Shown in pieces: positions 9,021 to 21,022 of a DNA stretch of 64,000 bases. Made by a program: the position numbers and the translations under genes. The stretch spans positions 88,029 through 152,028 of the forward strand of contig QKWP01001260.1 in assembly GCA_003550325.1 (NCBI GenBank), given 5' to 3'. Below the pieces are notes generated by a model that saw only the letters and a program-made list of their open reading frames with translations, did not search any database and was not told where the DNA came from. The stretch is from Gigaspora rosea. Its lineage: Eukaryota > Glomeromycota > Glomeromycetes > Diversisporales > Gigasporaceae. How positions within the stretch are numbered: the stretch's first letter is position 1; the number at the start of each line of letters is the position of its first letter.

Positions 9021-11874
9021 ATGACAAAACCTGGTAAAATTTGGGAGCATTTTACTAAGCTAGGACTCATAGAAGGATATAAACAAGAAAGAGCAAAATG
9101 TAATAGATGTTCTTTTGAGTGTGCTAGTACAGTCCTACGGTGTGAAGAACATTTTAAAGTATGTACTAACACAAGTATTGATATATTGAAAGAATATTTT
9201 GGTGAAGAATTTGAGCGTCCTAGATTCAATGGTCCTAGATATATGACAAATCAATCAATAACAAGATTACCAAATAGACCAAATAGTAATCTTAATCAGT
9301 TTTTAGACAATATGAGTGTAGTTGATCAAGCACATCTTCAATATTGTCTTGCTAAAGCTATATTTCAATGTGGATTACCTTTATCTTTTTCTGAACTTAA
9401 ACCAATTATTCAATTTTTTAAAAAATTACGCCCTTCATTTAATTTACCTAAGAGAAAAAAACTTTCAACAAATCTTCTTAATAGAGTTTATAAAGAAACA
9501 AAACTTGAGATAGAGCAATATATTGATGATGCTGATTACATTTGTATAATTACAGATGGATGGTAAATAAAACAAAAAAATAATAAAATTTATTATTCTT
9601 TATTAATTTTTAGTATAATTTTTTAAAAACTAATTATCTAAATTATTTAAAATTTTTACTATAGATAAAACTAATATTCAACTATAATATATTAAACTTT
9701 TAGCTAAATTATATTTCTAGTTTCTAAGATATTATATAAAAATAATAATTAATTTTTTTAAAAAATTTTTAACTATTATATTCAATAATAACTTAAAAAC
9801 TAGTAACTTAATCTAGTTATAATATTAAATTATAGTTAAAAATTTTATTATTTATATTAAAATTTTAAATAATTTGGATAATTAATTATTAAGAAATTAT
9901 AGTTAAATTTAATAAAAAATAATAAATTTTGATATAATATTTATAATTAATAAAATTTTATTATTAATATTTATTAATATATTATATTTAATTAAATTTA
10001 TTTAGGTCTAATTTAAATGCTGAACATTGGACTAATATTCTTTTTACTACACCTACACCTGTATTTATATCAGCAAAACCAACTGAAGAAATTCAACAAA
10101 ATGCAATAAATATAGCTAGTGAAATTGAGAAAGCAATAGAATCAATTGAAATTACAAAAGTTTCAGCTATTATTACTGATAATGCATCAGTAATGAAAGC
10201 TGCATGGAAAATTTTAGAAAAAAAATATCCTTTTATTATTTTTTTTGGATGTTTAGCTCATGGAATAAATCTTTTAATTGGAGATATTATGAAAATTGAT
10301 TGGGCAAAAACTATTTTTGAAAATTCAAAAAAAATTATTCTTTATTTTCATAATCATATTCTTCCAGCTGCTATTTTTAAAAGATATCAAAAGTTAAAAT
10401 ATGGTTCTAATTTTAAAACATTAAAACTTCCAGTTAAAACTCGATGGGGATCATCAGCAATTTGTTTAGATTCATTGTACAAAAATCAACTAGCTTTAAG
10501 TCTTGCAATTACTGAAATTTCTAATAATAGTTCAATTGAATTAGATAATGAAATTAAAGCAATTATATTAAATGAAAATTTTTGGAATGAACTAAAATCA
10601 CTTTTATATTTATTAAAGCAACTTACTATAGGTATTTTTCTTTTTGAAAGTGATACTCCAAAACTTTCAGAATTTTATGAATGGTATGATAAAATTATAG
10701 GACTAGATTGTAAGTAATTTAATTTAATATAAATATTAAAAATTGTTACAAATTATAATGAAATTAGACTAAAAAAAATTAATTACTATTAGCTCTGCTA
10801 CTAGTAATCAATAATAATTTAATTTTATTTTAATCTGTTACAAAAATTATTATTTTTAATATTATAATTTTATATAAATTAAAATTTTATTAAGAGAACT
10901 AACATTTATTATATAAATATAGCCCCTTCAGAGTCAGTCATTTGACAATTACAAGTTCTAAAGTAATTTATTATTTGACAATTGAGTAACCAATAATATA
11001 AAGTTTTATTATAATTATTTTAGAACTTGTAATTCCAAATAACTAACTCTGGAGGGGGCTTTATTTATATAATAAGTGTTAATTCTCTAATAAAATTTTA
11101 AATTTATATAATATTATATATGAAAATTTTATATAAATATATTAATAATAATTTGCTATTTTAGGTATTCAGCAACTTTCTGATAATATTTGTAATAAAA
11201 TATTAGATATATTATCTGAAAGATGGACAAAAATGTATCATCCTGTTCTTGAAGTTGCATATCTATTAGATCCAAAATTTGTTGGACGGAATCTTGAAGC
11301 AGATGGAATGTCAATTATTTCAGATTTTTTAGAACAATATTATTCAGATAAAGCAGAAATTATTTATACACAAATACTTCAATATAAATCACAAACTGGT
11401 CCATTTCAAAATCAACTCGCTTGGAAAGCAATAAAAAAAGTTGATTCAATTACATGGTGGAAAGGAAATTTTAAATTATCAGCTCCTGAACTTTGTAATT
11501 TAGCACAACGAATACTTACAATTCCAACATCTTCAGCTTCTTCAGAACGTAACTGGTCAGCATTTAGCTATATACATGATAAAAAAAGAAATCGGTTAAG
11601 CCCAGATAAAGTTTTTAAACTTGTTTATATTTATAGTAATTATAAGTTAAAATTAATACAAGAAGAAAGAAAAAATAGAAATTTTGATAAAAATAATGAT
11701 TTAAATGATATATTTGATCATTTAAGTCAAAGTGATAGTGATGAAGATATTTGTAGTGATGAAAATATTTGTAGTGATGAAAATATTTGTAGTGATGAAG
11801 ATAGTAATGATGATCTTTATGCAAATGAAGATATTTATAGTAATAATGATGATAATATGAATAGTAATAATTAG
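9021..11874 (+). CDS. hAT transposase, BED finger, intact (651 aa)
   Basis: Exons 9021-9562, 10006-10709 and 11165-11874 join at GTAAAT/AG and GTAAGT/AG junctions to give 651 residues in one frame. The start ATG precedes the BED zinc finger (C27, C30, H44, C48), which in hAT proteins binds the element ends. The first intron splits the tryptophan codon of TDGW-SN; D179 of this motif is the expected first catalytic acid. Exon 2 carries TDNASVMKAAW (second acid) and GCLAHGINLL. Exon 3 carries the hATC dimerisation region (SSASSERNWSAFSY) and ends in an acidic tail with a repeated CSDEN unit. It would excise and reinsert this element and perhaps related MITEs. No frameshift or stop was seen. Whether it is expressed cannot be told from sequence. 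Confidence 0.92.
9563..10005 (+). repeat. Intron 1 of hAT copy 2: long inverted repeat
   Basis: Roughly 9576-9950 is self-complementary with arms of about 180 bp, leaving only short unpaired ends next to the splice sites. It is very AT-rich, so pairing is imperfect. Confidence 0.7.
10710..11164 (+). repeat. Intron 2 of hAT copy 2: two inverted repeats
   Basis: About 10741-10848 is a hairpin with TTGTTACA-like ends. About 10850-11120 is a hairpin with arms of about 100 bp in which GCCCCTTCAGAGTCAG pairs with the CTCTGGAGGGGGC arm. The second looks like a MITE that landed in the intron, although no duplication could be set. Confidence 0.75.
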
Positions 11875-12360
11875 TTTTAATTTTTTAAATTAAAATATTT
11901 AAACACTAAATATATATTTATATTTTAGTTTTATAAATATATATAATTATATATTGTTAAGATTTTTTCCTTAATAATATTAAGGTTTTTTTTCTCTTAA
12001 CATATATATAATTGTATATAATTTTTTAAATAACAATATATTTTATTAAATTTTAAATATAAATAAATTTATTTTATAAATTAAATACAAAATATTTAGA
12101 AATTAATATTAAATATATAAAAAAAAACAAATATATTAAGTAATCAATATAAAAACTTGATATTATATTTTTTAGTAAAATACATATACTATACTATTTT
12201 GTACTGTACGTACTGTACGTACTGTACGTACTGTACGCGAAAAAAATTGGATTATCATATAAACGGCACATCTCTACTCCTACCGCTATCCTGAAGGTCC
12301 TAGACATTACATATTTGCTATATAAATTTACTATACGGATCTGCTCACCTATATCATACT

Positions 12361-13117
12361 TAGTGTTCTGACCCGTCATGAAAATCCCAACCCGGGTGAC
12401 CCGCGGGTGGGTCACCCGGGTGAACACTGGGTAGTAGAAAAAATTCCACTACGGGTCACCCGCGTGTGGTAACCCGGGTCGGTTCAGAAATTGCTATAAC
12501 CCGGGTTAAACGTGATGGTAGATGGTATTGAAAAATGCAAAAGTTGAAAAATGCAAAAATTGGGAAAAATTAATGTATAACGTTTTTTTTTTTTTTAGAA
12601 TTTGACCAATAAAATTTTTTATATCACCCGGGTGACCCGGGTCGTACAGTACGCAAAAATTTTTTTAGAATATTCTAGAACAAATCATATAACTATTCAT
12701 ATCTTAAACCCTTATGGAACTGACTTTTATTTCTAAGCATATTTATTCCTTGCAAAATTTTGTGTATAGATTGTTTACATATCATATGCGTACTATACGC
12801 ATTTCACATACTATACACACACACTATACAACTATATGTAATGTACGTACTGTACGTATGTACGTTAAAAAAAAATCAGACATCATATAAATGGCATATC
12901 ACTAGTCAGAACACTAGATACAGTCTGTATTTTATAGTTTATAACCAACTCATACGGGTCACCCACATGGGTGACCCACGGGTCACTCATGTGGGTGACC
13001 CGCGGGTTGACCCACGGGTGGCCCGCGGGTTGACTACCCGGGTGGACCATAATTCGACCCGGGTCACCCGCCCACCCGCAGGTGACCCGGGTGATACCTA
13101 TCCGGGTCAGAACACTA
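12361..13117. mobile_element. hAT-like MITE with ACCCGGGTGACCC motifs
   Basis: Ends are TAGTGTTCTGACCCG and its exact complement, flanked by the exact duplication ATCATACT (12353-12360, 13118-13125). The interior is packed with CACCCGGGTGACCCGCGGGT variants in both orientations, so open frames across it are spurious. Its centre (about 12640-12905) contains GTACAGTACGC and GTACGTACTGTACG tracts ending GGCATATCACTA, resembling a decayed end of the hAT transposon next door. Confidence 0.9.
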
Positions 13118-13125
13118 ATCATACT

Positions 13126-13560
13126 ATTGTTCGATAAATGAGGTAATCAATATCGTACTCAATAGATTTTTGTATAAAAGGAATTGATTACTAAGCGATA
13201 CTTTCTACTTTTCTTTTTTATCAATTACAAATATGGTTTTTCGAATATCACGCGGACACGACAATCAAGCGATTTTGCGACAAAGGGATAATTGTATAGA
13301 GAAATAACTTCTACTATATATAATTTCGAAGTCTTTAGAACTCAACTGAGTTATTCTTTATTTGGAGGTAAGCTCAAGGTCCTTATATACTTTCTGATTG
13401 CAGACCAAAATCGATTAAAAAAGATTCTTCTCTTCAGTCTTTTACATCTTTTAAATCTTTTTAATCTTTTATGTCTTTTTAATTTTTTACATCTTTTGAA
13501 TCTTTTAATATTTTCGATCTTTTGATTCAGTGATGTCGATCTATATAGAACTCGAGCACA
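13126..13560. other. Non-coding spacer with TCTTTTAAATCTTTT repeat
   Basis: No gene recognised. Bases 13430-13515 are an imperfect pyrimidine-rich tandem repeat (about 15 bp, ATCTTTTAAATCTTTTTA). Frames on both strands across it are repeat artefacts. Confidence 0.5.
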
Positions 13561-14086
13561 GCCCAGTTTTGGCATGTGCTACCCTACTCATTTTGACCGT
13601 CACAACTCTCCCCTTCCAAAAAAACTTGTTCCACAAGCGTATGTTGGTTCAAATTTTCATATGCTTCCCTTGACAGGGCTGTGACCCTGTAAATCCTTGT
13701 ATGTTTGGTTCTATGCATTTGTTCGACCCATAAGGTTTGAACAAATAATAAAGATGGGTGGCAGCTCTGATGAAGTAACTTCTATATTCTTATCGAACAG
13801 CTTTCTTTTCAGCATTGGAAGCAGTGCATAGATGGGCACCAAAGTAAAAGTTATGTATCCGTGCATCGATTCTACTTCCCCTGGCTTTGGCCCTTTTTAT
13901 TTCATCATATGCAAGGGCTAATTGGTAGCGATCCCTTGGGTCTCTTGGTAGGGGCACGGCACAGATATAACAAATGAAGGCTCAGTAGCGAGCAAATCTT
14001 GCTGAATCAAGACTTCGTAGTTGGTCATGGTGTTTCTAGCACTTATTTTTGTGTGCTTGGGAGAAGTAATTTTTCTCATAGATCAC

Positions 14087-14164
14087 TATTTGTTCTTTTT
14101 ATACTTTCGCATTATTTGTTCTTTTTATACTTTCGCATTATTTGTTCTTTTTATACTTTCGCAT
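14087..14164. repeat. Three exact 26-bp tandem repeats
   Basis: The unit TATTTGTTCTTTTTATACTT plus TCGCAT occurs at 14087-14112, 14113-14138 and 14139-14164 without change, indicating a recent slippage event inside the decayed gene. Confidence 0.9.
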
Positions 14165-14453
14165 TAGGTTCCAGTTGTTGCACATCTATTACATCTTCCA
14201 GGACCAAGGCGTGCATTTCTTTATCTGGTATCTTTATGCCGGACCACCAACTACCTAGATTGGATTTAAGTTTAATGTCGGATTTCTTGGTTTTAAGGAA
14301 GTCATCTTTTTTTTTTTTAAGTAAGAGGGCTTTTGGCATGTTTTCGAGAATTACTCTATTCCTCTAACAAGAATTCATACTCATTACTTATTAGTTGCTA
14401 TACCTTGACCAGGGTGGTCCAGTTGGTACAGTATAACTGTTCCATCCCCCAAG

Positions 14454-14719
14454 CAGGGTTGGCAAATGACTTTTAATGACATAAATGACATTGTGACATT
14501 GTTATTTGTCACTTTGCCATTTCAAAGGTAAATGACAAATGACAAAAATAGGTTAGCAAGATCCTGTGATCATTAAGGTTTTGTGTCACTTCGGGCAGTT
14601 TAGGATTGGTTAAATCCTAAAACACCCGAAGTTTTAATATGTTATTTTAAATGACAAAAATAACAAATGACCTATGTCATTGTTACTAATTTGTCATTTG
14701 TTGTCATTTGCTATCCTTG
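14454..14719. mobile_element. hAT-type MITE with AAATGACA motifs
   Basis: The 266-bp element has ends CAGGGTTGGCAAATGAC and the complement of CAAGGATAGCAAATGAC. It is flanked by CCCCCAAG (14446-14453) and CTCCCAAG (14720-14727), an 8-bp duplication with one mismatch. The interior repeats AATGACATAAATGAC and its complement. It splits a minus-strand reading frame between HLG and DGTV codons. Confidence 0.8.
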
Positions 14720-15319
14720 CTCCCAAGTGTTTGAAAAGGCTATACAGCCATTTGGATGCAATGTAATAATGTTGAGGAACTACCCCCTGTATTGCTGTTG
14801 ATGAAGCATTAATTAGGGCATCTAGATAAAAAGCATGCACCAGACTTTCTACCTGGTCTCCTATCCTAACAGCTCTAACTATGTAAGCATATGCAGTGGT
14901 ATCTTTATCAGCAACCCTTCTTTTCCTAGCAAAGGGGCAGGTATAGGCATCACTGGGTAAAGGTTCAAGGTACTTAGGTTGATGTGAATTTGAATACAAT
15001 AGGATTTGTCATTTTTTCACAGTCTTTCTTCTCTTTTTTTTGTCTGACTTTTGGTAATAGTATTAATATTGATTTCTTCTCCCTTTTTATACCTTTTATT
15101 CATGATAGGGCTTTAAAATCAATTTATTTTGAAGAGCTGCTAGTACTCTTTTATTGATTTTATGAAGCTTGTATGCACTATTAGGATCTCATTATTCTCC
15201 AAGACCTTCTGATGGTTAAAATTCAATAATATAATTTTTTTATTTCGTTAATTTCTATTTATAATATTTTTAAATTAATCTACTATTTAAAATAATTTAA
15301 GATCATATTTCTTTGGCCA

Positions 15320-16560
15320 AGATTAAGGATATGCTTATTGGGCTAAACAAAAAGTTGATAGATTGGAGCAAAAGATTTCAAATATGGATTGTTGTATGTC
15401 GGAAGGTCTTAACCTTTCGAATGAAGCAAAATCATTAAAGTAATTATTATTTTTATCAGTTACATAAAATGTTTATAATTAATTTAATCTAAGTTAATAA
15501 TATTTTATTTTATAATAGCAAACTTGTGCAGCAATAGCTAAATGACTAATTGCAAAAAATATTTACCTACGGAGGAACAATTTAAGGTTGAAACTAAGGA
15601 ATACCTCCTAGAAATGAAGCAGATTTTTATAAAGGAATGGATAATAGGAATTGGAATACATATTATTAAGATAAACTTGCAAAACCTGTAAATTTTTCAT
15701 AAATTTGATTATATTCGCATTGTGTTTAAATTATTGTATTTTCGTTTTTTAAATATTGTTTCTTAAAATATCAATGTATTTCGAACTGATTCGAACTTTT
15801 TAAATTCATTCGCATAAATTTATTTTTTAGCTCCTAGCTTAGCATAGATCTTGCAGAAGTCGAGTTTCCTCGAAAATTAAGGAATCATTTTTTGCCATTT
15901 TTGGGAGACCCCTTAGACCCAATTAATACAAACGCCATGCCACAAACTATTACGGAATTGAAGCAATCTGCTAAAACCAAATTATGCTATAGAAAGCTTT
16001 TTAAGCCCATAGATGTAAATAATGCTGATGAGACCTATTTTATGCGCATACTTGTGAGGGCATGGCCAGCTTCAATACCCACCAATATGCAATTGGCATA
16101 CACAATAACAGTATGCCAAATATTGCTAAACAATCAATATGAAAAGCTTACTATGAGCAATGAAATAACTAAAAATAGATTAAATAAAAACATAGTAAGT
16201 AATATATAATTAATTATATTTAAATTATTTAAATATACATAAAATAATTCTAATATTTGTAAATTTAATTAAATAAGGATAAGTTAATAGCTAGCACTAC
16301 TTGTCGCTCCCCTGCTACTGATGATGAGGATTCTTTAACGGAAGATGAACAAGTCGAAGCATCATCTAGTAAGTAGGGTCGAAAATGTAAGAGGGCTCCC
16401 ACTACATCCCGCACTATTAAAAAGAGCAAACGAGTTGCATGAAGCCCTGTTTCTGTCTCTGATTCTCCCACCATTCACATACATCCGAATCATATCAAGA
16501 ATATTCACAACATCTCGCACAAAGCCAAGATAATCAGCATCCTACAAGCCAGAATAATCC
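15320..16560 (+). pseudogene. Decayed multi-exon gene of unknown family
   Basis: Exon-like pieces on the plus strand: about 15330-15440 (YWAKQKVDRLEQKISNMD, coiled-coil-like), about 15540-15690 (YLPTEEQFKVETKEYLLEMK, frame shifted), 15892-16196 (opening MPFLGDPLDPINTN, with WPASIPTNMQLAYTITV) ending at a consensus GTAAGT donor, then from about 16278 an acidic stretch (TDDEDSLTEDEQVEASSS) and a basic stretch (KKSKRVA) separated by in-frame stops. GT-AG borders are plausible but the frameshift and two stops indicate a pseudogene. An acidic, basic, proline-serine-rich C-terminus suggests a nuclear protein, but I assign no function. Confidence 0.45.
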
Positions 16561-16599
16561 ACCTATACCTTCCTCATTTTCAAGCCTCCCGCTAACACA

Positions 16600-17344
16600 A
16601 TCTCATTCTAAAGATGCTGGTTATCACGAATAAAATAATTTTTTTACTTTTTTTATTTCTTTATGCATTTGTTTTTTTATATACGTTTTTATATTTTTTT
16701 ATTTTATTACATATATGTATATTGTTTTTTTATTTCTATTACGCTTTTATATTTTTTTATTTTATTTTATATATATCTTATTTTTTATTTTATACATTTT
16801 TATATATTTTTATTTTTATATTTTTATTTTTTATTCTTTTTTATGTTATAGTTAATTTTATATTTATAATATTATTATTTTGATTTTTATTTATATAATT
16901 TTTTCGTTTGTCTTAATAAATACTTTAATCTTGTCAAAGTTTAATCAATTCGAATTAGTTCAAATTAGTTTAGTACTATAAATATCACAGCACTTAATTC
17001 TAATATTTTATCATATGAGAATATTTACTTTTATTAAGTTTTATGCCATGTTTTCAAATTATTCTAAAATAATTTAAAAGTTTTTAAACTTTAGTAATAC
17101 TTTAATTTAATTATAATTGTAAATATGCGTTCTGAATTATTTTAAGTTTATTCGATATTGAGCGAAATATTTTGTATAATGTTTATTTTTAGCCTTAAAT
17201 TTTTATACTTAATATTATCTTTTAAATAGTTTAATATACTGACTTTAAATTTAAGGTTTTTACTCTATAGAATTTTATATGTATTTAATTAATGCGAAAC
17301 ATTTCAAACTATTTTAAATTTTTCTAAACTGATTTAATTTTATT
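16600..17344. other. T-rich low-complexity spacer
   Basis: Bases 16620-16900 are poly-T/TTTTAT low complexity; the hydrophobic frames there are artefacts. Bases 16930-17340 contain scattered TTCGAATTAGTTCAAATTAG-like words, which may be subterminal repeats of the Plavaka-like relic that follows. Confidence 0.45.
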
Positions 17345-20300
17345 AGAAGATATACTTATTTACTAAATAATCATTAGTTTTATCAAAGCGTGGAATTATA
17401 TGAACATTATTTTAAATTGCTTCAACATTAACTATATTATATAATTCCGTTAATTTAAGTCTAGGACATCCATAATGATATTGATTCCTTGCAGACTTAA
17501 AATCATACCACTGAATTAATGCGAGATTATCCACATTTCCTTCAGTAGTCTCAACTTTGATTAATAAATATATCTAAAAAATTAAATATTAAAAATTTAA
17601 TATTTTAAAAATCTAAAAAAAAAATACAACAAATACTGTACCTGTTCATAACAAATTCCTTTATCTATCAAATATTCAAATAGTTCTTCAGAATCCATAG
17701 CAACTGCTACATTGCTGTACCAGGCTTTTCCATAAAAATTATCTGTTGCTCGAATTATAGAACCATTATCTAAAGTCACTGAACTATATATTTTAATTAT
17801 ATAATTATTTTGGTTCGTTGAACTAAAATATATAGTTAAATATTCTAATAAATGTTCAAGCCCAGAATATATTTTAGAATTTGGCCTATAATTTTTTAAT
17901 CTGTGATCAATAAATTTCTGAGCATTATTTAAACCAAATGTCCAAATTAAATTAGTAAATTTAAAAGGATTTATAGTTTTGGAATTTTTTAGTTTGCTTG
18001 ATAACAAATTTGATGCAATAGCCTGTCTTTGAACCTAATTAATATAAATAAATTTAGTTAACTTTTAAAAAATATTATAAACATTATTAATAATTAAACA
18101 ATTATTACCACTTTCATTATTTGATCCTCTATATTTTGTTTATTACTTAAATAATATGGTGTTTTAACAAAATCTTTATGAAGACTTTCATAAGTTTCAG
18201 TAGAAAATCTATTCAAACAACCATATTTTTTAATTAAATCAGTAGTATGATATATCCATAAATGCAATTTTGGAAACTTTAATTTAGAAGCAGAATATGT
18301 TTTAAAAAGTTTAGTAAATTGTTGAGCCCAATTTATTTTTAGATTCTAAATAAAATAAAACTATATTAATATTCGATGATAAAATTATTTAATTAAATTT
18401 TTCAAATAATTCCAAAATATTCACAAAGTTGCGAAATTATTTACATACCTCAAAATCTTTTAAGTCACTATCAGTGAATTCTTCATATCAACTTAAAAGA
18501 TACATAATATTCCAATCTACATAAAGCTTATAACTTATTTTGAGTAAATTCGCCAATATCCAGATTGTCCAGAACAAATATCATAACCTTCATAAGGTTA
18601 CGATACTCATTTGCAGTAATTTAGCAAGTGATTGAATACCATTTTTAAAAATTTTAAGTTCTGAAAAGCTTGGAATATTAGCTAATCTATTATCAATAGT
18701 ATCCAGAATTAAGCTCTATATTTTTCTTTTAATAGTCTGCATGTAAAATTAATTGATGTTTAAATAATTCCAAATCTAAATAATGCATTCTATCAATAAC
18801 TGTTGCTTCATAAATATTCATATCACTAAAATTAATAAAAGTATAAATGTTAATAATGATTAGATATTGCGTAGTTATAATATTTAAAGTTCGAAATAGT
18901 TTAATATTATTCACATGGTTGTGAAAATTTGCATTTGAATTCTAAATATATTTAAAATATTTTGATCTATTTTAAGATAATTCGCAATAATTCGAAATTA
19001 TTTAAATCTAAAATAATTATTTAAAGTAAAGTTTGGTTTGTACTCTTTTAGTATTCCAAATATTTTAATTATTTCGAAATTATTAGAATAAAATAAAATA
19101 AATAAAACAATAAACTAACTTAAAGTTCCAAAAGTAATTTGGTATGAATTCTATACATACTGAATTTTCTTCACTATTATTAAGACAGTTTCTCATATTT
19201 TTATGATTTATAAGCATCAAATTATGTTTAGAACGGGTTGTATTTGCCAAATCTTCTCTATTTACTAAACAAAAATGACAAGGGTGATTTGAATTTGTTG
19301 ATTGATAAGTCAGACAAAATGTTGCAACTTCTGGCCAATCTGCAATAATAATTAAAACTTTTGAAAAGGTCCAAACAATTTTGTTGTTAATTGACAAATT
19401 TATACCAAAATGTGAAAACTGTCAAATTGGATTTAAAATAACTTCTAAATATCTATAAAAAGTTTGTCTGACTATTGGTTTATTTTTAGTAGATGTTTTA
19501 ATTATTAGCAAATAACCCAATAACTGCTTTGCATTCTGCTTATTTCTTTACCATGTAGGTATATTTCCTAGTGACATATATATTGAATAAAGCTAACTTT
19601 TACCCAATGTGTTACAATTTGTTGCGTCTGAATATAAAAAAATGATAAAAGTTTTGATCCTATAGGCAAAGAATTTTGAGCAATTTTCCACTACATTCTA
19701 TTATTTTGCTCTTTATAAATAATCACTTTACCATTTTTTTTTAAAAAAATAAAAATAGATTAATAAAAACAAAATAAATATTGTATTTACAAATAATATT
19801 AAAAGTTATATATACCTTTGTAGTTTTATATAATTCTTTATATTCAAATTCTAAATTTTGTACTATATCAGAAATTTTTAATATATTTTTAATACAGCTG
19901 ATTAATGGTATATAGTATAAGAAATACTCAGTATCATCAAGATCTAATACATTGGTTTTCTTATATGACAAGTTAGATTTAATATTATTTATAAACTCTT
20001 TTCCTTGTCTAATATTTTTTGGTAATGGTGATTTTGAATGTTTTGAATACTTATTAAAAAATGAAATAATAGCATTTCCAGCTGCATTACTTAATTTATA
20101 TTTAGTAACCAAAACCATTAAATCAGTATAATAGATAAGCTTCATTAGGAAATTCTTCATGTTTCTGATTAATTTCTTGAAGAAGTGCTTTAAATATGTT
20201 CAAAGTAGATAGAATTATTTAAATTTCATTAGAAAATTTCTGATCATCATCAATAGTGGTTTCAAGATTGTCAAGTAAATTAGAAGTTGGGTCAAATTCG

Positions 20301-20725
20301 AATATGTTCGAATTTATATTAGAATTATCCAATTCAAATGACATATGATCAAAACCACTAGCAAGTTCATCTGTATTAGATACATGCAAAGGACTAGCAA
20401 GAGTGCTATTAAGATTACTATTAGAATTGAATTGAATATCTTTAACTACTTTCGAAGATTTGTGAAGCTTGATATCTTTAAACAATATCTTTTTAGCAGA
20501 AAATTCACTATCTGATTTATATTCATTAATATCAAAATTTTTATTTTGATTTTGTTTAATTGGTTTCTAATAATTGCGAACTTGAGCAGAATTATTTGCA
20601 AAGAGCTATTTATCTTCACTGGTAGTAAGAACACAAATATTCATATGTTTGATAATCTATTGCGATTTGCAAAAGTACGTGGGCAGAAAGTGCATTTGAA
20701 GTTAGACATTTTTAAGAAGATAAAT
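17345..20725 (-). pseudogene. Plavaka/CACTA-like transposase relic
   Basis: Read 3' to 5' along the plus strand, the minus strand gives the parts of a Plavaka-type (CMC superfamily) transposase in order. About 20715-20655 is an N-terminal C2HC finger (FKCTFCPRTFANRN, then a one-base loss before HMNIC). About 20485-20220 is an acidic linker. About 20160-19800 carries FPNEAY and DLMVLVTKYKLSNAAGNAI. About 19730-19410 reads YSDATNCN, LGNIPTW and LLGYLP in shifting frames. About 19397-19135 has ADWPEVATFCLTYQS and PCHFCLVNREDL. About 18880-18560 has IYEATVIDRMHYLDL and LTANEYRNLMKVMIFV. About 18007-17600 has WYSNVAVAMDSEELFEYL. About 17575-17360 has QYHYGCPRLKL. Many frameshifts and stops, including a stop at 20219-20221, show it is dead. 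Introns with GT-AG borders remain visible. Confidence 0.75.
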
Positions 20726-21020
20726 TTTATAATTTAAATAGTTTTGAAATATTTTTAAGTATGTAAAGTTAATTGAATCGAAAAATTTAATACAAAGAGC
20801 AAAGAAAACATTTTATCTTATTTATATCTAAAGACTAAATTTAATCTATCTAGTTTTTTTAATGAATATAACTGATAATATATTTGATTTCATAAACTTT
20901 AAATTAATGCAATGCATTTCAAATTAAATAGATTTATTCCAAAAAGGAATAAAGATATAAATATTTAACTCTATTCAAAAATCTGCAAATTATTTCAAAT
21001 TAATGCAAACTAGGTGTTAT
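20726..21020. other. AT-rich flank of the Plavaka relic
   Basis: No gene. TTTCAAATTAATGCAAACTA-type words recur here, resembling those within the introns of the relic, so this may be its 5' terminal zone. Confidence 0.35.
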
Positions 21021-21022
21021 TA

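Larger units (their letters stand above)
8258..12277 (+). mobile_element. hAT transposon, copy 2 (apparently intact)
   Basis: The 4,020-bp element starts TAGAGATGTGCCGCGTAC and ends GGCACATCTCTA. The exact 8-bp duplication CTCCTACC flanks it (8250-8257, 12278-12285). Both terminal zones carry GTACAGTAC units; four consecutive units at the 3' end compared with two in copy 1 explain 18 of the 19 bp length difference. The transposase frame is open throughout, so this is the candidate autonomous copy. Confidence 0.95.
13570..15010 (-). pseudogene. Decayed gene of unknown family
   Basis: Several minus-strand stretches look like broken coding sequence. About 14999-14720 reads into KWLYSLFKHLG and is then cut by the MITE at 14454-14719. 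The frame resumes beyond the MITE as DGTVILYQLDHPGQGIATN followed by a stop. About 14339-14150 is lysine-rich (KKKKDDFLKTKKSD). About 14000-13570 is open in more than one frame and includes LALAYDEIKRAKARGSRI and REAYENLNQHTLVEQ. Frames change and stops intervene, so no intact product is expected. I do not recognise a domain; a transposon-encoded or lineage-specific protein are both possible. Confidence 0.4.

Noticed and set aside
13600-13640. ACTCTCCCCTTCCAAAAAAA as the end of a Ty3/gypsy polyprotein
   Set aside because: No protease, RT or integrase motif and no LTR pair were found around it.
16614-16883. Highly hydrophobic frame resembling a membrane protein
   Set aside because: Poly-T/TTTTAT low-complexity DNA translated as Phe, Leu, Ile and Tyr; no real gene features.
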